Assembly (NCBI GenBank): GCA_945910975.1
Contig: CAMDZY010000078.1
Span: 1 to 7,861, forward strand
DNA: 7,861 bases
Reading direction: 5' to 3'
Origin: an uncultured Clostridia bacterium
GTDB lineage: Bacteria > Bacillota > Clostridia > Oscillospirales > Oscillospiraceae
Shown here: piece after piece, positions 1-6,130 of the stretch
How positions within the stretch are numbered: position 1 is the stretch's first letter
Layout: each line of letters begins with the position of its first letter
Position numbers and translations under genes: made by a program
The notes under the pieces: model-generated
What the model was told of the DNA's origin: nothing
The model's input: only the letters and a program-made list of their open reading frames with translations
The model's database searches: none

Positions 1-21
1 TTATAGGACGCAAACGTGCGA

Positions 22-117
22 GTCAAGTGCCGTAGGCGCTTGGCGAGTGCGATGCTTAAGTCCGGCAATGTTCTTCCGCGAGGAAGAACTCTGTCGAAAA
101 ACGAAGTTTTTCGACAG
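22..117. repeat. Triple-hairpin intergenic element
   Basis: Three inverted repeats follow one another in the first 117 bases. The first pairs 22-31 with 35-44 (10 pairs including two G-U, loop GTA). The second pairs 70-77 with 82-89 (8 perfect pairs closed by a GCGA, GNRA-type loop). The third pairs 91-102 with 106-117 (12 perfect pairs, loop GAA). No T-tract follows the last stem, so it is not a normal intrinsic terminator. The hexamer GCGAGT occurs twice (18-23 and 43-48). Such stacked palindromes are typical of dispersed intergenic repeats, but a cis-acting mRNA leader for the downstream operon is also possible. The palindromes are seen directly; the repeat status is inferred, since only one copy is in view. 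Confidence 0.55.
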
Positions 118-154
118 CCTGTCAACGAGAACCCCGGAAGGAGAAATAGAAAAG

Positions 155-634
155 ATGAAATCCGCTGCCCTCGAACTGGCACGCTGGCTTTTTGCCTTGG
201 CGGCAGTGCTGTTTATTACATTGAGCTTTACCGGCAACACAGTCAGCAATGCCGCTCCGGAAACGGTGGAAGCTGCTGTTACGGCAACGCTGGATATGCA
301 GACGATGCAAAAGGCGGACAATCAGATGATCAAACGTCTGTATGGCCTGAATCCGGCCGATTTTGAAAGCTGCACATTGTACTACCCTACCTCCAATATG
401 GGTGCAGAGGAGCTGCTTTTGGTCAAGCTCGCCGACACTGCGCAGCAACAGGCCGTTTCCGATGCCGTGAATGCCCGTCTGGAAACACAAAAAGCGAGCT
501 TTGACGGCTATGGCGTGGAACAATTCGATATGCTTACCAACCACTATGTGCTGGAAATCCGTGGTAATTGGATCCTTTTTGTGGTCAATCCGTCTGCCAA
601 GGCTGCCCAAAGCGCATTTCTCGGCGCATTATAA
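155..634 (+). CDS. DUF4358 domain membrane-anchored protein
   Basis: A 159-residue protein with a short N-terminal hydrophobic segment (about residues 11-31, rich in Leu, Ala and Phe) followed by an extracytoplasmic domain that fits the DUF4358 family (about 36-157). Recognisable parts are RLYGLNPADF (61-70), a YYPTS stretch with acidic residues and LLLVKL (76-92), and a C-terminal strand ending in NWILFVV. The start chosen is ATG 155, which has AAGGAG at 138-143. The frame stays open upstream to an ATG at 47, but that extension would translate the hairpin element and put a charged segment before the signal anchor. The gene lies 12 bases before the MBOAT gene. The family has no known biochemical function; genes of this type are often found beside MBOAT and DHHW genes in Firmicutes, so an accessory role in surface polymer acylation is inferred. 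No promoter is visible between 1 and 154. Confidence 0.85.
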   Translation: MKSAALELARWLFALAAVLFITLSFTGNTVSNAAPETVEAAVTATLDMQTMQKADNQMIKRLYGLNPADFESCTLYYPTSNMGAEELLLVKLADTAQQQAVSDAVNARLETQKASFDGYGVEQFDMLTNHYVLEIRGNWILFVVNPSAKAAQSAFLGAL

Positions 635-646
635 GGGGGTGTCGGG

Positions 647-2050
647 ATGGCATTTAGTAATTTGACGTTTGTCTTCGCCTTTTTGCCCATTAGCTTGCTG
701 CTATATTATATTGTGCCAAAAAAGGCAAAAAATGCAGTGTTGGTGCTTTTGGGCTTGGTATTTTTTTCCTGGGGACGGCCGGAATACCTGATTTTGCTGT
801 TGTGCAGCATTTTGTTTTCCTACTTCTCCGGCTTGGCGATCAGCAATCAGCAGGAACACCCTGTGCGCGCCAAATTGATTTTAATCAGTGCCGTTGTGTT
901 TCACCTTTTGATCCTCGGCTTTTATAAGTACTATGATTTTCTGGTGCAAAACATCAACCAAATCTTCGGCACGGCATTCACCACGCCGAAACTCCCCCTG
1001 CCAATCGGAATATCCTTTTTTACCTTCTCCCTGCTCTCTTACTTGTTCGATGTCTACCGTCAAAAAGCGCCGGCCTTGAAAAACCCGCTCGATTTTGCGG
1101 TGTTTGTTACCTTCTTCCCCAAATTGGTGTCAGGGCCGATTGTCAAGTATGAAGATATGTATGCGCAAATCGAAGAGCGCACCGTTACGAAGCAGAGCTT
1201 TGGCGACGGATGCCGACTTTTTCTGATTGGTCTGGGGAAGAAAGTGCTTTTGGCAAACACGCTTGGTGCAACATTCAATACCCTGTACGCCCTCCCGACT
1301 GATTCCCTGTCCGGTGCAAGTGCGTGGCTGGGTGCGATTTGCTACAGCTTGATGCTTTACTTTGACTTTAGCGGTTATTCGGACATGGCCATTGGGCTAT
1401 CCAAGCTATTTGGCTTTTCCTTTGCGCAAAACTTCAATTACCCCTATATGTCGAACAGCATCACCGATTTTTGGCGCCGGTGGCATATCTCTTTGGGTGC
1501 ATGGTTCCGGGATTATGTGTACATTCCCTTGGGCGGCAGCCGCGTCAAAACGTGGAAAATCATCCGCAACCTGCTGATTGTCTGGGCGCTGACCGGTATC
1601 TGGCATGGCGCGAACTGGACATTTGTGGTCTGGGGAATGTATTACGGGCTGCTTCTGGTGATGGAAAAATTTGTGCTGAAAAAAGTTTTGGACAAGGTTC
1701 CCAATGTGCTGCGGCATATTCTTACATTGCTGCTTGTGCTGATTGGATGGGTGTTCTTTTTCTCGGACTCGCTGCAAATTGCGATTACCTGGCTGGGGCG
1801 GATGTTCTTTGTCGGGCCGTTTTTGGACGCTACGGCAAAATACGCCTTTGGCAGTTGCTGGCTTCTCCTGCTGGTTGGAATTTTTGCATCCACCCCGCTT
1901 GGCGCAAACATTGGCAGCAATCTTTATCGCAGCAAATCTAAAGTCCCGGTGGCGGTTTGCAGTATTCTCTTCTTCGCAGCAATTTTGCTGCTATCCATTG
2001 CCGGAATGACAAATGACACCTATTCATCTTTCCTGTATTTCCAATTCTGA
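647..2050 (+). CDS. MBOAT family membrane-bound O-acyltransferase (AlgI/DltB-like)
   Basis: A 467-residue polytopic membrane protein of the MBOAT family, close to the usual size of AlgI-type acyltransferases. Family hallmarks are the N-terminal helices with FFSWGRPEYL (39-48), FFPKLVSGPI (156-165), YFDFSGYSDMA (238-248), NFNYPY (262-267), DFWRRWHISL (274-283, His280), RDYVYIPLGGSR (288-299), and GIWHGANW (317-324). His320 in the last motif is the expected catalytic histidine. The C-terminus SFLYFQF is also typical. In the family, the enzyme transfers an acyl group, usually acetyl, from a cytoplasmic donor through the membrane to an extracellular acceptor. The start is ATG 647, preceded by AAGGGGGT (633-640) that overlaps the stop of the DUF4358 gene. 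The DHHW gene follows after 16 bases, giving the classic pair for O-acetylation of an exported polysaccharide. The polymer and donor cannot be told from sequence. Confidence 0.95.
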   Translation: MAFSNLTFVFAFLPISLLLYYIVPKKAKNAVLVLLGLVFFSWGRPEYLILLLCSILFSYFSGLAISNQQEHPVRAKLILISAVVFHLLILGFYKYYDFLVQNINQIFGTAFTTPKLPLPIGISFFTFSLLSYLFDVYRQKAPALKNPLDFAVFVTFFPKLVSGPIVKYEDMYAQIEERTVTKQSFGDGCRLFLIGLGKKVLLANTLGATFNTLYALPTDSLSGASAWLGAICYSLMLYFDFSGYSDMAIGLSKLFGFSFAQNFNYPYMSNSITDFWRRWHISLGAWFRDYVYIPLGGSRVKTWKIIRNLLIVWALTGIWHGANWTFVVWGMYYGLLLVMEKFVLKKVLDKVPNVLRHILTLLLVLIGWVFFFSDSLQIAITWLGRMFFVGPFLDATAKYAFGSCWLLLLVGIFASTPLGANIGSNLYRSKSKVPVAVCSILFFAAILLLSIAGMTNDTYSSFLYFQF

Positions 2051-2066
2051 TTGGAGGCGATAAGCA

Positions 2067-3287
2067 TTGGAGCAAACAAAACAACCTGAATCGACACCCC
2101 GTCCAACACCGAAAAGTCGCGCCAAACAGCGCTATCGCCGTAACCGCTGCCTTCAGGGGAATCTGTTGGCAGCACTGCTGCTGGGCGTTGTGCTTGTGTT
2201 TGGCATTGTCAGCGTGGGTTCTGCCGACAAGGCAGAGTCACAGAATGAAAACCGTAAGCTGGCGCAGATACCAGCGTTCTCGTGGAGCGGCTTAACGGAC
2301 GGATCCTATTTTTCCGATTGGGACAGCTATATTTCCGACCAGCTTCCGGGGCGCGATTCCTGGATCTCATTCAAGCTGCAATTCGACAAATTCACCGGAA
2401 AAAAGGAGTCAAATGGCGTCTACCTTTGCGCGGATGACTATCTGATGGAAATCCCCAGCGCACCGGATGCAGAAAATGTACAGCGAAATGTCGATGCCAT
2501 CAACGCCTTTGCCGACCGGCACAAGGATCTGCGGATGAATTTGGCGGTCATTCCCAACGCATATTGCATCAACCCCGAACGGCTCCCTAAAAATGCGCCA
2601 TGCCGCAACCAGCAGGCCGATTTGGAAAGCCTTGCTGCGAGCTTTCAACAGGTGAACTTCATCAATACCATTGATGCACTCAAAGCGCACAAAGAGGAAG
2701 AACTGTATTACCACACCGACCATCACTGGACAAGTCTTGGCGCATATTATGCGTTTTCGTCAATGACAACACAGCTTGGAATCACCAACCCTGTCAGCGA
2801 CTATGATGTTTACGCCGTTTCCGACTCCTTTGAGGGCACCTTGTCCTCCAAGAGCGGCAGCCACACCTATCAGGACACTGTGGAAATCTATGTTCCAAAG
2901 ACCTCGGTGCAGTATAAAGTCACCTATGCTGACACAAAAGAAACGACCTGCTCAATCTATGAGCGCGACTGCCTGAATGCGAAAGATCACTACACCGTAT
3001 TTTTTGGCGGCAACCATTCTCGCGTAGATATCGCGACGACAGCCGACACCGAACGGGTTTTGCTGCTTGTCAAGGACTCCTACGCCAACTGCTTTGCTCA
3101 ATTTTTGACGCCTTACTATGATAAAATCATTATCATCGACCCGCGTTACTATTACGATAACGCAGACTCTCTTTTGGCCCACGAGGGCGTAACCGATGTT
3201 CTGTTTCTCTACAACGCCAGCACCTATTTTGCCGATTCCTCGCTGGCAGATGTGCTCACACCGGCGGAAGCATCGCAACAGGAATGA
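2067..3287 (+). CDS. DHHW family protein, AlgJ/AlgX-like surface acylation partner
   Basis: A 406-residue protein with a basic cytoplasmic N-terminus (many Arg and Lys in 13-27), one membrane anchor (about 31-52), and an extracellular domain. The family-naming DHHW motif is at 218-221 within HTDHHWTSLGAYY. A later KDSYANCF block (336-343) carries the likely nucleophile Ser338, matching the Asp-Ser arrangement of SGNH-like acetyltransferases such as AlgJ and AlgX. The sequence ENRKLAQIP (61-69), shortly after the anchor, is also usual for this family. The role inferred is receiving the acyl group from the MBOAT protein and putting it on a cell-envelope polymer. The start is TTG 2067, chosen because GGAGG (2053-2057) sits 9 bases upstream and there is no ATG or GTG in a suitable place. 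It is the last gene of the cassette; a terminator follows 12 bases after the stop. Confidence 0.9.
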   Translation: MEQTKQPESTPRPTPKSRAKQRYRRNRCLQGNLLAALLLGVVLVFGIVSVGSADKAESQNENRKLAQIPAFSWSGLTDGSYFSDWDSYISDQLPGRDSWISFKLQFDKFTGKKESNGVYLCADDYLMEIPSAPDAENVQRNVDAINAFADRHKDLRMNLAVIPNAYCINPERLPKNAPCRNQQADLESLAASFQQVNFINTIDALKAHKEEELYYHTDHHWTSLGAYYAFSSMTTQLGITNPVSDYDVYAVSDSFEGTLSSKSGSHTYQDTVEIYVPKTSVQYKVTYADTKETTCSIYERDCLNAKDHYTVFFGGNHSRVDIATTADTERVLLLVKDSYANCFAQFLTPYYDKIIIIDPRYYYDNADSLLAHEGVTDVLFLYNASTYFADSSLADVLTPAEASQQE

Positions 3288-3299
3288 CAATACCAAACG

Positions 3300-3344
3300 G
3301 TCCGAAAGCTAGGAAAGAATTTTTTGGCTTTCGGGCTGTTTTTT
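3300..3344 (+). terminator. Intrinsic terminator of the acylation cassette
   Basis: CCGAAAGC (3302-3309) pairs with GCTTTCGG (3327-3334), and the stem extends inward through mostly A-T and G-U pairs to a GAA loop at 3317-3319. A run of six T (3339-3344) follows the stem after a short CT-G step. It lies just after the DHHW stop codon and in front of a new promoter, which fits the end of one transcription unit. Confidence 0.85.
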
Positions 3345-3354
3345 GCAATCGCCG

Positions 3355-3383
3355 TTGCAATTTTGGGCGAGATATGGTATGAT
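3355..3383 (+). promoter_or_regulatory. Sigma-A promoter with extended -10
   Basis: The -35 box is TTGCAA (3355-3360) and the -10 box is TATGAT (3378-3383), with an exact 17-base spacer. TG at 3375-3376, one base before the -10, makes it an extended -10 promoter. The expected transcription start is near 3390. TACAAT at 3388-3393 is an alternative -10, but its best -35 (TTGGGC, 3363-3368) is 19 bases away and poorer. The promoter lies directly after the upstream terminator and should drive the leader and the DUF2207 operon, or a small RNA, or both. Confidence 0.75.
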
Positions 3384-3389
3384 TAGATA

Positions 3390-3561
3390 CAATATGCAGA
3401 CCGTCAAAAATGCCTTGCAGAGTTCGCCGCCTTAGCGGCGAATCGAATTCAATCCGTTTTTGCGCCAACTGCTCTGCGCATGGTGTTTTACGCCATGTTA
3501 TCATTCTTAGTTTTAAGAAAGTCCTATGAAAGCGGCACCACGGTTGCGCTTGTCGCTTTTT
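3390..3561 (+). ncRNA. Candidate structured leader or small RNA, family not recognised
   Basis: This stretch lies between the promoter and the DUF2207 gene and has five predicted helices. They are 3417-3422 with 3472-3477; 3423-3430 with 3435-3442 (8 pairs, loop CTTA), stacked directly on the first; 3479-3485 with 3491-3497 (7 pairs, one G-U); 3504-3509 with 3514-3519 (6 pairs); and 3529-3537 with 3551-3559 (9 pairs). The last ends in a T-run and may terminate transcription. The product would be an RNA of about 170 nt, or a 240-nt 5' leader if read through. I compared it by eye with 6S RNA and common riboswitches and found no convincing match. The helices and promoter are visible; the existence of a functional RNA is inference. 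Confidence 0.4.
3529..3561 (+). terminator. Possible attenuator or small-RNA terminator
   Basis: AAAGCGGCA (3529-3537) pairs with TTGTCGCTTT (3551-3559, one G-U pair), leaving a 13-base loop. Five T (3557-3561) come at the end, but three of them are within the stem, so the U-tract is short and termination may be partial. It lies 67 bases before the DUF2207 start codon, where a conditional terminator would be placed. Confidence 0.4.
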
Positions 3562-3628
3562 GCCATAAAAGGCCGTGTGCATTTCGGGTTCCCGGAACTC
3601 GTACTATGACTTCAAAAGGAGGCGTCGT

Positions 3629-5506
3629 ATGCGACGGTTTCTGATTATTCTGTTGTGCCTTTCCCTTTTTGTGATACCTGCCGGTGCAGAAGATGCGACT
3701 GACACGGAAATTATTGATATGAACACGGAAATCCAGCTGCAGGAGGATGGCTCCTGCACGGTAAATTCCAGCTTCACTGTCCGCTTTTCCGGCAAAGACA
3801 GTAGCTTTGTCATTCCGCTTGGCGTTGATGCGGTTGATTACTCGTTGGGAATCCCTGCCGATGTTCAAAAAATCAATAACGTGACCTGCTATGTTTTGCC
3901 GGAAAATGGAGCTTCCTTTGCCGGTCAACAGAATTTTTCTGTGACCTATACCCTCCCCTGCCAGGTATCTACGGTGGACGGGAAACAGCACTTGGATTTG
4001 TCGGTGCTGGCCTCCGGCTTCACTTGCCCCATCAATACATGGAAGTTTACCGTCCACTTCCCTGCCGCATTTGAGACCATGCCGGATCTGTTTTCCGGCT
4101 ACCACGGAAACACGGCATTTAATGACTTTGACATCCAATGCGCCGACGGCGTCTATACGGCCAATATGCTCACCCGGATGCAGGATCATGACAGCCTGCG
4201 GTTGCAGATGGATTTGCCGGATGGCTATTTTGACCTGCGGAATCTGCCGGGCAAGACGGAACACATCGACAGAAATGTGTTTCTTGGCGTAGCTTTGCTC
4301 TGCCTGCTCTATTGGTTTTTCCGCCTACGCAATCCCTTAAAGCTGCCAAAGAAGTGCAAACTGCCGCCTGTCCACGTAACGGCAGGCGAATTGAGCTATC
4401 ATTTGACCTGCGACAAGCCGGATTTGGCGTCCTTGGTTATGCAATGGGCAGATTTGGGCTATCTTACGGTTCGCCGCCACCGCAACGGCCGTGTTGTCCT
4501 GACACGTCGGATGGAAATGGGCAACGAGCGCCGAAGCGTGGAGGTCAAGCTGTTTTCCACGCTATTCCGCAAGGACGGCAACTGCGATGTGCAAAGTCTG
4601 CGCTATCGAAATGCTGCGAAAAAAATGTGCCATCCCTTTGGCATTCACTGCGCCCGGCGAATGTTTTCGCGGCATAAAGGAAGTGTCCGGCTTTACCGAA
4701 TGCTTGGCATGATCGCAGCCTATGCATCCGGCTTTATGGCATTCGATTTGCTGCTTGGCGCTTATGATTCCCGCTGGGTCTTGATTGCACTGCTTTCGGT
4801 TCTGGTGTGCGTGTTGTCATGGCTGATTCAGCAAGGAATCATTTGCCTGCTGCGCCGCCGTCGGAAACGACCGCTGATTTTGGCCGGTATTTCCGTTTTG
4901 GCGCTTGTGATCCTGATGGGGATTTCCGGCAGTGGCGTCAATATGATTTTGAATATTCTCCTGCAAGCCTTCATTGGGATAACGGCAATGTTTGGCGGCA
5001 AGCGGAGCAGTGGCGGTTGGGATATTTTGCTCCATCTGCTTGGCTTCCGCAGCTACCTGCGCCATATTTCCGTTGGCGAGCTGCGCCAGCAGTTGCAGTC
5101 AGACCCGATGTTCTTCTATCGGATGTACCCGTATGCCGAGGCTGCCGGTTTTGGCAAGCGATATGCCAAGCGGTTCGCTTCGGTTCCGCTTGAGCCGTGC
5201 GATTGGCTGAAAGACGCCAAAGATACTGCGACAAAAGCAGGCGACTTTTGCCAAATTTATGCCTCCGTCATTGCAACCATGCGACAGGAGGACGTGCCGA
5301 ATGTTCTGGTTGCCATGATTTCCGGCGCCGTGGATCGCCGCAAACGCATCCGCGCCAGAAAGGCCGGCAAATATACCGCAGCCCGCAAAAAATCGCCGTC
5401 TTCCGCAAAACCCAAACCGCAGCCGGCCTATCTGCGCCCGCATCGCCGTGTAACGGAGGAATATCCGCCGGAAGAATACGATTGGGACAATTATGACATC
5501 ACTTAA
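3629..5506 (+). CDS. DUF2207 domain-containing membrane protein
   Basis: A 625-residue protein with a clear signal peptide (1-20, probable cut after Ala-Gly-Ala). An extracytoplasmic beta-rich DUF2207 domain follows (about 27-205), including the family-like QLQEDGSCTV. Next come a membrane helix (about 215-232), a cytoplasmic part with LASLVMQWADLGYLTVRR (266-283), a cluster of hydrophobic helices (about 355-377, 383-408, 414-434, 436-455), and the conserved YPYAEAAGFGKRYAKRF block (500-516). The C-terminal tail is very basic (569-607) and then acidic and aromatic. The order matches DUF2207 proteins, whose function is unknown. The start is ATG 3629, with AAAAGGAGG (3614-3622) six bases upstream; an in-frame GTG at 3575 would place the ribosome site inside the gene and spoil the signal peptide. 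It is the first gene of the second operon, behind a 240-nt leader, and YfbR follows after 18 bases. Confidence 0.88.
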   Translation: MRRFLIILLCLSLFVIPAGAEDATDTEIIDMNTEIQLQEDGSCTVNSSFTVRFSGKDSSFVIPLGVDAVDYSLGIPADVQKINNVTCYVLPENGASFAGQQNFSVTYTLPCQVSTVDGKQHLDLSVLASGFTCPINTWKFTVHFPAAFETMPDLFSGYHGNTAFNDFDIQCADGVYTANMLTRMQDHDSLRLQMDLPDGYFDLRNLPGKTEHIDRNVFLGVALLCLLYWFFRLRNPLKLPKKCKLPPVHVTAGELSYHLTCDKPDLASLVMQWADLGYLTVRRHRNGRVVLTRRMEMGNERRSVEVKLFSTLFRKDGNCDVQSLRYRNAAKKMCHPFGIHCARRMFSRHKGSVRLYRMLGMIAAYASGFMAFDLLLGAYDSRWVLIALLSVLVCVLSWLIQQGIICLLRRRRKRPLILAGISVLALVILMGISGSGVNMILNILLQAFIGITAMFGGKRSSGGWDILLHLLGFRSYLRHISVGELRQQLQSDPMFFYRMYPYAEAAGFGKRYAKRFASVPLEPCDWLKDAKDTATKAGDFCQIYASVIATMRQEDVPNVLVAMISGAVDRRKRIRARKAGKYTAARKKSPSSAKPKPQPAYLRPHRRVTEEYPPEEYDWDNYDIT

Positions 5507-5524
5507 CCGCAAAGGAGCGTTTTC

Positions 5525-6100
5525 ATGCAATACCGTTTTTATGCGCTGATTTCCCGTATGCGTTATATTACCCGCTGGGGGCTAATGCGCAATACCTTTT
5601 CGGAGAATATTCAGGAGCATAGCCATATGGTGGCCGTCCTGGCGCATTCGCTGGCGCTGATCCAGCGCGATATCCTGGGGGAAGCTGCCGATCCGGAACG
5701 CTGCGCAACGGCGGCACTGTTCCACGATGCCAGTGAAATTTTAACCGGCGATCTGGCGACGCCGATCAAGTATTATAATCCGGAAATTAAAACAGCCTAC
5801 AAACAAATTGAACGTGTCAGCGGCGAAAAGCTGCTGGGTATGCTCCCGGCAGAATTGCAGGAAAGCTATCGGCCGTATATTCTGGAAGACGACCCCGACA
5901 CCAATCGTATCGTAAAAGCAGCGGACAAGCTGTCCGCGCATATTAAGTGCATCGAGGAACTGAAGGCCGGCAATGCAGAGTTTGAATCGGCAGCAAAACA
6001 AACGCACCAAGCGCTTGTGGAAATGCAGCTGCCTGCGCTGGATTGGTTTATGGCGCATTGTCTGGACAGCTTCAACTTAAATCTGGATCAGCTGGAATAA
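5525..6100 (+). CDS. yfbR: YfbR-type 5'-deoxynucleotidase, HD domain
   Basis: A 191-residue HD-domain phosphohydrolase, near the 199 residues of E. coli YfbR. That enzyme removes the 5' phosphate from deoxyribonucleoside monophosphates in the cytoplasm and needs a divalent metal. All the expected residues are present with an offset of one to three from E. coli: Arg17-Trp18 in RWGLMR, His32 in EHSH, His67-Asp68 in LFHDASE, Glu71, Asp76 in GDLATPIKY, and Asp134 in KAADKL. The Trp after Arg17 is the residue linked to preference for deoxyribose over ribose. The start is ATG 5525, with AAAGGAG (5511-5517) seven bases before it. It lies 18 bases after the DUF2207 gene and 30 bases before the zinc-ribbon/TPR gene, so it is probably co-transcribed. 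The neighbours do not suggest a joint pathway; a nucleotide salvage role is inferred from the family. Confidence 0.93.
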   Translation: MQYRFYALISRMRYITRWGLMRNTFSENIQEHSHMVAVLAHSLALIQRDILGEAADPERCATAALFHDASEILTGDLATPIKYYNPEIKTAYKQIERVSGEKLLGMLPAELQESYRPYILEDDPDTNRIVKAADKLSAHIKCIEELKAGNAEFESAAKQTHQALVEMQLPALDWFMAHCLDSFNLNLDQLE

Positions 6101-6130
6101 GTCCTGCTGGTTGTGTTAGGAGGAATTTGT

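Noticed and set aside
91..117. Third hairpin of the left-edge element as an intrinsic terminator
   Set aside because: The stem is strong, but the bases after it (CCTGTC) contain no T-tract on the + strand.
1406..1777. Minus-strand and alternative-frame openings inside the MBOAT gene
   Set aside because: They overlap the most conserved MBOAT motifs and encode no recognisable protein.
3394..3435. Tiny frame at the start of the candidate RNA, 13 codons plus stop, as a possible leader peptide
   Set aside because: It begins within a few bases of the expected transcription start, has no ribosome binding site, and ends inside a hairpin; there is no run of regulatory codons.
3390..3561. 6S RNA as the identity of the structured region
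   Set aside because: The 5' and 3' ends do not pair into the long closing stem with a large central bubble expected of 6S RNA; the structure is mostly local hairpins.
3524..4264. Long minus-strand frame opposite the DUF2207 N-terminus
   Set aside because: It has no recognisable domain and overlaps a gene with a clear signal peptide, ribosome site and family match; it is a shadow frame.
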